From NCBI RefSeq assembly GCF_020184175.1, contig NC_065532.1:11780001-11844000 (forward strand): a stretch of 64,000 bases of DNA, in the 5' to 3' direction. Source of the DNA: Aphis gossypii (Eukaryota > Arthropoda > Insecta > Hemiptera > Aphididae). The position numbers and the translations under genes were made by a program. Numbering within the stretch: position 1 is the first letter of the stretch; each line of letters starts with the position of its first letter. The notes below the pieces were generated by a model. It was given only the letters and a program-made list of their open reading frames with translations. It was not told the origin of the DNA and searched no databases. Positions 53,901 through 64,000 of this stretch are shown here, piece by piece.

Positions 53901-56900
53901 TTATTAGTTTGGAAAATTAGTTTCAACTCATAAAATAATTTTAGTTATGAAATGTTAAAGTTTTTTTCTAAGTAACACTAATTGTTTCGTTAAAAATAAC
54001 TTCTAGTAGGTACACACCTATCATTATAATTTTAGTGATAAAGTTCTTTTAAGTATACAATTATTTTGTTATATATATAGATCCTATATTATATTGATCA
54101 TTAAGTATTATATATATATTTTTAATAATTAATAGTACATTTTGTGTTATTTTTGTTTTTTTGTGTGTAACTTTACCTAACTTAATTTTCTTAGTGGTAC
54201 CTAAGAAGAATTTTATGTTTATTTTAAATTTCTTATTTGATGACAAAAACATAGGTATCATAGTAAAAAAAAAACAAGACAGTAATTTTCTCATAAAAAT
54301 ATTTAAATAAATTAATATTTAATTAAAAGAAAATAAGATAACTAAACAGAGACAGAGACTAAGTAATGACATGTAAATATTTCAATGTTTGGCTTGAATT
54401 TGTTTCATTAGAATTGAGTTTTAAATAAAACGATAGGTAATAATTGTTGATTATCGTATAATAAATTATATATACATTATACATATAAATAATTATAAAC
54501 TATAAATTATCATAGGTACTGTATTTTTTTTTATGGAAATGGAGATGTTAGCATTATTTCTATAACCTTTAACATAATATGTCTAATTAATGTTTAGATT
54601 TAAAAAAAATATGTTTAGAATTAAATACATGCTCTGTATTTTTATTTTAACCCAGCCTACTTACTTATATTTTTTAAATTTATTAAATATTTTTATAATA
54701 CTGTATTTAATACCAACTATTATTGTATATATTAGCTTGAACAAATTTAATCTTCTTCTAATAGGTTAGATTACCTAATTAGGTTTGGTAATGCTCTTTA
54801 TATTCATTATATTAAAATATTAAACGGACAATAATTCTTAATTCAAGATATTTAGTATCATGAATAAAACTAAAAACTGTATAATATACAGTGTATATTA
54901 CAATATAATTTATATCCATCCTGCAAACATATATTATATGTATTCTTTTCTAACTAGTTGTGTATTTACACAAAATTAAATTTAAAATCGTTCATGTGAT
55001 TGTTTAAAAAAAAAAAAAAATGTATTCCCATTACAAAACTATAAACATCTATTATCGTTGCTATTGGCAACTACATAGTTTGAAATAAACATAATGCTGT
55101 CGCGTGCCTGTACAAAAATATAACATTCCTAATTCAGCCTCCGATAGTGTAGCACTAGAGCATCAATTACAAAAATTACGTTTCATAATTCTTCTTGTTT
55201 GAAAACATTACGAATTTATAGTTTATAAAGTGTAGAATATATTTACTAGTAGGTATATAGGTATATATTACAATATTATGCAGAATAATATAATCGACGA
55301 TAATCAAACTATGTCGGCATCAAGTTCTGCGGCAAAAGTTTCAGAACTTCGTGATTTATCGGGCTCGCCGACAAAACGTTTGTACTCGTCTGCTCCCGAT
55401 TTAATGACGACAACAACATCGAACGATAATACGATCGCGGACCGGGAGAAAACAGAGATCCAGACGCCATCTGAGTTAAGCGATGGTCAGATTTTCGGAG
55501 AAAACAATCCTGAGCCGATCAATTCACACGACGGGAAGAACCGTGGGGATTTGGCCGGTCGGACGTGGGGTTCGATGTCGAGCTTATCGAACAATGACGT
55601 CACGTTGAAGTCTGACGGTGAGAAGAAAATCGAGTGCATCGCCGTTCCGGTGCAAGTTCCGTTTAATTCGTCGGCGTGCACTGCGACCGCAGAGCCGGCG
55701 GCAGTCGAGATCGAAACGCGATCTGTGTTGAGTAATCGGCAGTTTTTCGATGAACAAAACCCCGGGCCGGTAAGTTTCCACGATGACGGGAAGAACCGTG
55801 GTGATTTGGCCGATCGGCCGTGGCGTTCGATGCCGAACTTATCGAATCATTACGTAGTGATGAAGTCTGACGGTGAGAAGAAAATCGAGTGCATCGCCGG
55901 TCCGATGCAAGTTCCGTTTAATTCGTCGGCGTGCACTGCGACCGCAGAGCCGGCGGTAGTCGAGATCGAAACGCGATCTGTGTTGAGTAATCGGCAGTTT
56001 TTCGATGAACAAAACCCCGGGCCGATCAGTTACCACGACGGGAAGAACCGTGGGGATTTGGCCGGTCGGCCGTGGCGTTCGATGCCAAACTTGTCGAATT
56101 ATTACGTGGCGACGAAATCAGACGACGTGCCAAAAATCGAGTGTATCGCCACTCCGACGCAAGTTCCGTGCGACTCGTCGGGGGTAGTGCCGGCTAAACG
56201 TCGGTCATTATGGAAACGGACGAAGAGATTCGTCCGTCGCATGTTTTGTTGCGGTTTGTGATACATGATCAGATTCTGTTTTTTAGAGATAATATTATAC
56301 TATTATAGTAGTTTACAATTTTCGTGACTGCTTGTAAAGATTTTCGGTGTATGCCTAATCAATAATATAAGTAGGTACCTGATTTTTTTCCTATTTTCTA
56401 AATTTAATTCAATCGTGCAGTTGCAACGACGGGTGCTTATACTTAGACAGATACCGAAAATCGTATTTGTTTACATAAAATTTATATGTTTTTGTTATTG
56501 TTATTTAATAAATTGGTTTTTGTTTATAATGTATATCATATTTATTAATCAACGCCAACACGTAATGATCGTAAATGGTCGTTTTTTCTAAGTATGTCGT
56601 CATTTTTTTTTTTTTTTATCGAATTTCGTGATTATTAATTGATTGATGAATAAGTACAATATCTAAAACTAAATTTTGTATAATACTGTACCTATTGATT
56701 TAAAATTTAAATTTATATCTGTTTTGCAGGTTAGGTTAGGTTAGGTTGAAAGTTTTGTATTAAAATATCAATTCGCCCCCTCCTTTTATAAAGTCATAAT
56801 TTTTATTAATTTCAGAAAACAATAAATCTATAAAATTACTGTATTTTAAACGATAATATATATTTTAATCATAAAGTGGTATAATTTTTATACACTTAGG

Positions 56901-59900
56901 ATTTTGAAATTTGTAATTTTATTTTTATTTATACAACTTTTATGACTTGATGAATTAATACAATACATAATTATTTATTTATTTAATGTTATGTTGTCTT
57001 TTATTCAGAATTTAAAAAAAAATTGTTTCAATATTTCTTTAAATGTTGAATTAGATATAATAAAATATAATAAAATTAGGTATAATAATATATTCAATAT
57101 TTTTAATAATATCAGTAGAAATATTTAAAAACTTCATTTTATTTTTTACCCACCAAGTTATTATTTGACACATACGAAGATTGTATTAAATTATGATTGG
57201 AGCTATGGTTACACATTGTACTTTTTTTTATCGTGGTTTTTTTAAAACTTATATAGGAATATAGGATCACAAATTGTTTTTAAATAGCATTTTTAGAATA
57301 ATAATAAGCTACTTTTTTTTTGATTTTGAGCATCTATTTAAAGAAGAACACTACGTAGGTAGCTATTACTTCTCCTGATTTTCTTTTATCTGGTGCTAAT
57401 TAAGCTCTTGTTTTTTTAAAAAATATAATATTATTTTCAATATAGCTAGGCGTAGAATACATTTATGTGTGAAGCGGGGATGGCTATAGCGTATAATAGC
57501 CAAATAATGTCTGGACTTCCGGTACACAACATAATATAATATATATATTCTAAAAATGTATAACAAAAAAAAATGTTCAATAATTTTTGTTTTCTTTTGT
57601 CGGTCCTTTAATTAACACTAAATTTTGTTTATATACAAATTAAAAAAATATATAATTATTTAATAATTAAAAAAAAATTCTATGGTGTATTTTTGAATGT
57701 TAAACATAAATAAATAATCTAGATACCTAATTAACCTAATTAATCTACACAATTTATGTTTATTTAAATTATATAAAACACTCATTTAGAGGAATTTTTA
57801 ATCAGTTTAATCTTCGTTGTAAGTGTCAACTATAATATAAATTGACTTCAGAAAACTAAAAACATATTTTTGCTGATAAATAGTTAACTTACGTATGATA
57901 ATATTCATACTTTAAAGTTTTAATAAATTTTATTTAAACTTTAGTCCTTTAAGCATATATAACTAATATTTAAATTAAAATAAAATAAAAAACTTTTAAG
58001 ACCAGGCATGATATTATTAATGAGGTTTTTAATAAGTGTTGTCATTTTTAAAGGAACATTGAATAAAAATACGTATTATTTCATCAAACTATTTTTATTT
58101 TTTTATTTTTTCAAAATATTTTTCATGTAATAGGTATATGAATAAATTTGTTATTATCATATGATACCTAACCTTATGCTTTCAAGTATTATTTATAAAA
58201 ATGAAAATTAATTATCATAAAAAGTGTACATTGAATACAATTATTATATTGTATTATATACAGTAGTCCAACGAGTATGACTTATAGCCGTCGAGAAAGT
58301 TCGAAGATATAGGTCTAATATGGCTGTATGCAATAACTGCTGAATAATTAAGCCTGTATATTCCGGTAACCATTTATAACTCAAGAGACATTGTAATTAA
58401 TAACGTAGCTTAACTAAAACTTCTAACGAGGCTTAGAATCATAAATCTCTACAGAATTTAGGTTTTTGAAAACGTGTCATACATTTTTTCGTCATTTGGT
58501 TTTTACCATTTTATAGGTAGGTAACAAAATAAATAACAATTATAATATTATTTTTTGTATACACATTGTATATTGTTTTATTTTACACCTAACAGTATAA
58601 ATTAAGTATGCAATTGTTTATGTAAACTATTAAATTAATTTAGCTGTAGATATCTATGAAATTAAATATAGTGCGATATCGGTTTTAAGATTTTTAGGGA
58701 TCGCAATTGTTGTACACTTTGTTATGTCAATTAAACATAACGAGTCACCGCTTAAAAATGTATTTATATTTTGATAAAATGAACTATCATCAATCATTGA
58801 TTATTAATAATGACCATAAAAGTCAAATAGTATAATATTTTGAATAATTTATTTAAAATATTCAAATATTACTCAGTATAATATAAAAAATAAATTTATC
58901 ATAATATAATATGGTGTAGAGTAGTTGCTAGGAATTTATTTTAGATTAGACCTTAATTATTAATGTTTAAATGTATATCATTTATCATAGAGTATCGATA
59001 TCGATTTGTGAGCATTTCAGCATGTTCTCGTAAAAACAACTTAAATTTCTACTAGAAGAGACACTGTCGTGCGGACTGCAGATAGATGGCATCAGTTTAT
59101 ACAATCGGTTAGTGGGACACACCAGTAAACCATAATGTATACATACACAATTGATCGCTTTGAAAATGCGTTTGTCATTATATAATATATGCTTATACGA
59201 ATATATTTTATTGTGTGATGTTGAGTTGAAATTGTATTCGAAATTTTGGCGTCGAGAATATTTTATCTAATAATACCTCTTCCAAATAATTTATTTCTAA
59301 ACGTGAAAAATAACATATAGGAACACCCCCTTATACGTACGCATAATAATGAAAGTAATAGTAACTTGTGAACTTTGTGTGACCCAACGAAGCAAGTCCT
59401 ATATAATGGTTGTTGGGGGGGTGGGCACGAACGGACGATGACGACGTTGATTTTTTTTTGTGTATCTAAATATATGTGCCGCATACATAAGACATTTTGT
59501 GCCTCCCACAAAACAAAATTAAATCATGACACGAAAAAAAGTTCGGTAACATAAAGAAAATACACTGACTCACTACCGTTGAAAATCTACAGTATCGATC
59601 AAAACTAAACTAAATAATATAAATAATTATAGTGCGACTTAATGTCGATTCACGATTGTCGATCTATAATATCGAGAGCAGTGAACAATTCGGCGGAGGT
59701 TCCCGCGGACAATCGGTTTTTAATGGTATCTGCGTGTCAATACAATATGTTTCATACCTAATTATATCTACTTATTAAAAAAATAAAGCGACTAAATATT
59801 ATTTAACCGCAGAAACCGGTCAGACGAATGACGGTCGCGATAAATCACGATCGCGTAATCCTGGAAAACGTTAAAAGAAAAATAATTTTCACGAGCTAAA

Positions 59901-60728
59901 AGAAAATCGAAAACGGATTAACGGTAATTATACTGATCATTAGGATCTATTCGGGTTCAGTATTCGTTGACATCGATCTCTGTAATAAAATATGGTAAAA
60001 TACGATTGGATACGGTTTCGCGTACGATAGCGGTTCGTTTTTTGAAAAGCGTCTTATAACGCGGAAAAACGCCGCGATTTTCACCGCGGTGCAGAACTGC
60101 AAAAAGACCAAAGGCCACCGTTTGCCACCGTAACCACCAATCGACTTGGGTACAATTGATGATAATAACCGAAGAAAAGCATAATAATAATATTATCATT
60201 AAAAAGTAAAAACTGCAATAAGCGTGACGTAACACAATAATAACACTCACCGCCAACTTGCACGGTGACGTTGAAAAAGTCCGGCGGCCCGGTGACGCCG
60301 CAACACTCGTGGTCGCGCTGCAGGTCGTCCCAGACGGCGGTGAACCGGCCGTCGCGGCCGTAGTCGGCGGCCAACCGGTCCCGGAGCGCCGGTTTCAGCC
60401 GGGCGACCATCTTGTCGTACCTGTACACCCAGTACACGCCCAGCACGGCGTCGCCGACCAGGAGGCCGAGCAGCAGCAGCCAGTAGACGTTGAGCAGCCG
60501 CTCGCTCAGCGACCGGGCGCCCAGGAAGCCGACGATCTGCAGCACGGTGCACTGGACGAACAGCGCGGCGTACACGTAGAGCAGGCTGGGATGGCACAGG
60601 TCCAGGCCGGGCACCAGGTGCCGCCGCTGGTCGGCCACCACCAGCTGGTAGGCGATCACCACGAAGCACACGACGCACACCATGAGCACGGTGTTGCACG
60701 TGTAGATCCAGATACGGTAGTAGCGCAT
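50901..60728 (-). CDS. Tetraspanin with long cytoplasmic tail
   Basis: Four coding exons on the minus strand: 60728-60251, 52622-52361, 51597-51428, 51133-50901; phases fit (G/CC, AG/G, G/AT) and give about 380 residues. Exon 1 carries three membrane spans and the start of the large loop with HECCGVTGPPDFF, the CCG signature. Exon 2 carries the rest of the loop (NNCC, a further CP, KC and GC) and the fourth span (VLFVLGYCVISFLKLCFLG). Exons 3-4 form a tail of about 140 residues (RYEIREMIQKI..., later ELHELKDVNRLL), much longer than the usual 10-25. Donors are GTGAGT, GTAAAC and GTAAGT; the exon 2 acceptor (ACCATAAG) is weak. The start is taken at MRYYRIWIYTC, although the frame stays open upstream through a poly-Leu run. 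Tetraspanins organise partner proteins in membranes; this member's partner is unknown. Intron 1 (7.6 kb) contains the gene at 55278 on the other strand. Confidence 0.85.
52623..55277 (-). other. Tetraspanin intron 1, part 3' of the nested gene
   Basis: AT-rich, no feature recognised apart from poly-A/T runs and TAAAA repeats near 53520-53540. Confidence 0.5.
55278..56261 (+). CDS. Intronless orphan protein with three 85-residue repeats and basic Cys-ended tail
   Basis: A single open frame of 327 residues, not recognised as a known family. After a Ser/Thr-rich start (residues 1-70) come three tandem repeats of about 85 residues (roughly 70-153, 154-239, 240-305). Each has LS(N/D)xQ(F/I)F, NPxPxS, GKNRGDLA, a (R/G)SM(P/S)xLSN motif, then IECIA and QVP. 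Repeats 2 and 3 are nearly identical in DNA. The phrase SSAPDLM near residue 40 may be an older relic of the SMPNLS motif. The protein ends RRSLWKRTKRFVRRMFCC plus GL, alignable to the tail of the 27177 gene. No signal peptide or membrane span. It is GC- and CpG-rich in AT-rich surroundings and lies inside tetraspanin intron 1 on the opposite strand. Poly(A) signal AATAAA at 56507-56512. The tail suggests membrane association through basic residues and acylated Cys (inference). Confidence 0.78.
   Translation: MQNNIIDDNQTMSASSSAAKVSELRDLSGSPTKRLYSSAPDLMTTTTSNDNTIADREKTEIQTPSELSDGQIFGENNPEPINSHDGKNRGDLAGRTWGSMSSLSNNDVTLKSDGEKKIECIAVPVQVPFNSSACTATAEPAAVEIETRSVLSNRQFFDEQNPGPVSFHDDGKNRGDLADRPWRSMPNLSNHYVVMKSDGEKKIECIAGPMQVPFNSSACTATAEPAVVEIETRSVLSNRQFFDEQNPGPISYHDGKNRGDLAGRPWRSMPNLSNYYVATKSDDVPKIECIATPTQVPCDSSGVVPAKRRSLWKRTKRFVRRMFCCGL
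55485..56195 (+). repeat. Coding tandem repeat, about 255-base unit, three copies
   Basis: Units begin at about 55485, 55725 and 55981 and share 'gacgggaagaaccgtgg', 'gagaagaaaatcgagtgcat' and 'gttccgt'. The third unit diverges in its second half where it runs into the tail. Confidence 0.85.
56507..56512 (+). promoter_or_regulatory. Poly(A) signal of the nested orphan gene
   Basis: AATAAA about 245 bases after the stop codon at 56261, followed by a T/G-rich stretch. Confidence 0.5.
56513..60250 (-). other. Tetraspanin intron 1, part 5' of the nested gene
   Basis: AT-rich, with a short TTAGG-type array at 56729-56747. GC content rises from about 59400 towards exon 1. No exon was found on either strand; the frame 59511-59263 looks accidental. 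Confidence 0.45.
56729..56747 (+). repeat. Short TTAGG-type telomere-like array
   Basis: GGTTA repeated between three and four times. TTAGG is the canonical insect telomere unit; an interstitial array this short may simply be chance or a regulatory motif. Confidence 0.6.
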
Positions 60729-60881
60729 TGCCCGGTGTGCCGGTGAATGAGATACCGTCATCCGAACGGTAAAGCACTGGAATACGTCAGCGGCCAATAA
60801 GTGGTGCTGGATCAGCATAACGGGCATCATGGGGGTAACTTCATCCGCTCTATGTCGAAATAACCGCCGCCGCCGCTGCAA

Positions 60882-60953
60882 CAACAACAACAACAACAAT
60901 GACATTAACAACAACAACAACAACAACAACGACATTAACAACAACAACAAAAA
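60882..60953. repeat. CAA-repeat microsatellite
   Basis: Interrupted CAA tracts separated by 'gacatt'. Read on the minus strand in the tetraspanin frame it would encode a poly-Leu stretch upstream of the presumed start. Confidence 0.85.
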
Positions 60954-61450
60954 GGTATAACCTGGGTAATCGTCGTTTGGCCGCACCGTCACGGGTGCGC
61001 GCTCGATGGGTGGCGGTGGGTGAAAACCTCACGTAACCGCCGTTGGGGTGGCGTTGCGGGTCAGATTATGGACGAGCGTATAATATAGCAGACGATTAAA
61101 GTAAAGACCGTTCGCCGCGATCGCCACCGTGCGAGCGTTATCGTTAATACCTAACGCGTAGGATATATACTTTCGGAGGGGGTTTTCGGCGTTTAATTCA
61201 CGATATTTATTTTGAAACCGTTTCATCTTTAATTTCGGGGGGAGGAGTCGTCTAACCTAACCTAACCTAACCTACGCCCGCGGAAACGTATGTGTATTAT
61301 ATCGATTGCCTCGTCCGCGAGTGTGGTCAAGGCGTAGTCTGCTGCTGCTGCTTCTGTGTTAATAAACCCGTCAGCGTTGCAGTTTTGGGCGGTTCCGCGG
61401 ACGCGTGGCGATTTCGAAGCCGATCATAATAATAATGCGATCGTTTTTAA
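60954..61450 (-). promoter_or_regulatory. Probable tetraspanin promoter/leader region
   Basis: CpG-richer DNA upstream of the tetraspanin start, including an array of CTAAC units (61252-61274, TTAGG on the minus strand). No TATA box or initiator can be fixed with confidence. It might also serve a gene facing right. Confidence 0.3.
61252..61274 (-). repeat. Short TTAGG-type array upstream of the tetraspanin
   Basis: Four CTAAC units in a row (TTAGG on minus) in a CpG-rich promoter-like context. Confidence 0.65.
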
Positions 61451-64000
61451 AATTCGTATTTTGATTTTTAGCCGATTTCCCGCGAATCGCAGCTTCGACG
61501 TAAAAATATCGAAAACAAAAAATGCCTACGAGAAATAGTATAAATTATAGTTGTGGATTATTCTGAAATTCAGATTCTTATACGCGTATGCCGCACTCCC
61601 GGGACGACGTACTCTCGACCGCGAGGATAAGGATCTTTCGAGTTTTTATTTCATAAGCTTGCCACGACTTTTGTGCTATTTTTACAACTCCCCACACTCA
61701 TCTGTTTACGTTCCGTACACGAGCACTATCGCGATGTAGAATATCATACACCTGACTCATCAGCCGTTACACGCTCTGCCGAGCATACTTCTCTCTGCGA
61801 CGACGTTACAGTACCTATGCATTCATCGTTTAGTGGCATTAACGCTCCGAGCGTGTGCTCGAAAAAGCACCATCTGCCTTCGAAAACGAATTCTCGTCTA
61901 TCATCATATCGGCGTAGTGTACGTAACATACAATTTAGCTGTTAGTCAGTTTTATATGTGTGTATTATATTGCAATAGAAAGGCGGAGTGTGTATATTAG
62001 ATATTAATAATACTCACCTTACATAGGTAATTATTAATTTAATAAACAATTTTAAATACACGTGATAACAGAACATAAATAAGGGAAATAAATTTTAAAA
62101 CTGTATCATTTCTAGTAATGTATTGTTAATATGAATATTTGGTGAAAATATCGAGACTCTAACACTTGGATTACTTATCATTTTTTAGTTAAGTAAAAAA
62201 AAAAATCGATTTTGTGAAAAATGGGCTTGCGTAGATATTTGAGTTTTCTTTGAGTTTTTGTATTTTCATTGCTTTTCTCGTTTATGTTTAAAGGCATTGA
62301 AAATTATTTACTTTTGATTCCCAGAATACCAACTATAAATTCAATTTGCTATAGCAAGTAACCATGCTCGAAATAGAATTTTGAACATTTTTCTACTATA
62401 TAGTGTCAAACAGAATATTTTAAAAGTACTAGACAAATTATGATTTGATATCCCAGAAATTTACCAAAAAATCGAAAATATAATATATGCGACTTACAGA
62501 TTAAAATATAACATGTGATGTATTGATGTTTTTTGTGGTGCTTAGTGGATAGCATGGGGACGATTTTTATCTAGTTTTTAATATTTTAAATTTTATATAA
62601 CCATTTTTTAAGGGTAGGTGGATTTTCAGAAATATCCTTAGTAGTACATTATTACTTTGAGGCTCAGTGGTTTTGAATCACACTGCACATTTATGTACGA
62701 ACTCCGTAATGTACTGAGTGGAAGTATGTTTGAATTATTTGAATTGTTTATGAATGACTTTTCAGTTCGCATGAAGTACTTAAAATTAATAATTCTAATT
62801 GCGTAACTTTTTTTTTTTATTTAAAGAAGCAAAATGAATTTATTTTGAACTTTGAAGTCATTTTAAATGATAGTCATTCGTGTTTTATAGTGCTGATCAT
62901 TTTTTTTCTTCGTTACAGATTTGGGTACTGCGTCTATTAAGATACTTATTTTGATGATTTTGTTTTCTAGTCAACTGAGAATGCTAAGCGCAATTGAATT
63001 TTTGACAAAAGTTGGTATTTAAAATATATTTTATTATTTTGGGTAGTTTTAATAACTAGATAATTATTCTTTAACTTAAACCAATTCGAACAATGTAGTT
63101 CCATTTTGAAATAAGTATGATTGCAGGGAATTAAATTTCTATAAATGTTCTTACACAAAGTTTTAAAAAATATATAAAAATAAATTGAACTGCTTTTATT
63201 TTATGATATTAGATAGACTTTAAGTGGAAATGTCGGTTAATAATATCGAGTTTAGACTTAATATATATTAAATTACGTTCGATGTTCTACAAAGAGTATA
63301 ATATACCTAATACAAGAAATAGAAATTCTTCACTTGTTTCTTAGTTCACTGTTATGCGTAGGGCTTAGAGGTTGGGTTTACTATCATATTAAATTTTGGA
63401 CGAGACTTTTATCGCATATAAAAGACGATTCTGAGCAGAGATCAATTTACGTGATTGTTTACATTATCGTCTTCATACTTGTGATGTTAATAGAAAAAAA
63501 ATTGGAAAAGATTCTAGATATATGAACATCTCTATAGTTAGAATAATATTATATTATTTTTAAACTTGAGACATTATTTTAAGTTTACAAATTTATTTTA
63601 TCAATATGTATGCAACTCATATTTTTGCATTTATTAAATTCCGCACTATACAGAGTTTTTGTACTTGGTGCAGAGAAGTGATAAAATACTATTTGTGTTG
63701 TATTATTGGTTTTATAATTTTTTTATTTTATTCAGCAACTATTATTTTACAACGTTCTCTAAATCAGCGTATTTTGTAAATTAATGTAAATTTATGTCTA
63801 AAATATTTACATTTTATTATTATTTTACTTTTTTTTAATAAATGCTTAAAAATATACCTAAGTATATTTTATTGAAAATATTTTAAGTTAGTCAATTCAA
63901 AAATAATATCCACTGCTTTATAATTAAAAACATTTTTGGTTAAATTGTAATAAATGAATCAATAATTTAGTCATGGAAAACACTTATATTTAAGTTTAAA
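61451..64000. other. Right-hand AT-rich region
   Basis: Open frames at 61551-61945 and 63334-63525 resemble no family and lack clear splice partners. A relative of the dispersed repeat occupies about 62170-62460. Near 63420 there is 'gattctgagcagag', a phrase I associate with aphid repeats. No gene is supported. Confidence 0.4.
62170..62460. repeat. Dispersed aphid-type repeat, copy 3
   Basis: Resembles 31640-31830: 'aaaaatcgattttgtgaaaaatggg' followed by 'acttttgattcc...ttcaatttgctata'. By-eye match only. Confidence 0.4.

Noticed and set aside
48776..55277. Remaining PfkB kinase exons on the plus strand
   Set aside because: Looked for glycine-rich and DTxGAGD-like stretches next to splice sites; none seen.
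60247..60777. Second long minus frame and a 162-residue plus frame over tetraspanin exon 1
   Set aside because: Shadows of the GC-rich tetraspanin exon.
61673..61945. 90-residue frame ending in a basic Cys tail (...RRSVRNIQFSC)
   Set aside because: At first glance like the orphan-gene tail, but it lacks the WK core and the spaced Arg pattern, and the body looks non-coding.

Overview
The window looks like nuclear DNA from an aphid (Hemiptera, Aphididae). It is strongly AT-rich, is littered with the 'taggtacctat'-type strings and dispersed repeats I associate with aphid genomes, has short TTAGG-type arrays, and its split genes use consensus GT-AG introns. The species assignment is inference. 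I derived exon models by hand from open frames, splice consensus and phase; no search was run.

Layout from left to right: (1) 2091-12767 (+), most of a secreted cystine-knot protein of the sclerostin/SOSTDC1 (Wise) family with a very long low-complexity N-terminal part; its first exon is not identified. (2) 13193-17514 (-), a complete coatomer alpha subunit (COPA), converging tail to tail with gene 1. (3) 20014-22363 (+), a complete ebi/TBL1-type LisH-WD40 gene (copy A). (4) 27177-27881 (+), an intronless GC-rich orphan gene. (5) 27988-31000, mobile DNA: a small TIR element, then a non-autonomous LTR retroelement whose 3' LTR carries a nested solo-LTR-like insertion. (6) 31000-39250, repeats, a wrecked Ty3/Gypsy pol fragment, an opposite-facing envelope-like remnant and two extremely short TIR elements with 8-bp target duplications. 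(7) 40510-42853 (+), a second intact ebi/TBL1 gene (copy B), a DNA-level duplicate of copy A with introns and 3' flank. (8) 47099-48775 (+), a pseudouridine-5'-phosphate glycosidase gene that stops just inside a PfkB-type kinase domain. (9) 50901-60728 (-), a four-exon tetraspanin with a long cytoplasmic tail, whose 7.6-kb intron holds on the opposite strand (10) 55278-56261 (+), a second intronless GC-rich orphan gene.

The most unusual signal is that the two intronless orphan genes, otherwise unlike each other, end in alignable tails: an RRS-x-WK core, spaced basic residues and a terminal F-C. This suggests a lineage-specific family united by a basic, possibly acylated, C-terminal anchor. 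The second is the ebi/TBL1 duplication: copy B is open throughout and correctly spliced on paper, but its homology starts in the 5' leader, it sits between direct repeats, and it has changed residues that are conserved in the family. COPA (COPI coat), ebi/TBL1 (nuclear corepressor exchange), tetraspanin (membrane scaffold), PsuG (pseudouridine salvage) and the sclerostin-like factor (BMP/Wnt antagonist family) have no obvious shared pathway; this is ordinary eukaryotic gene neighbourhood plus transposon debris.
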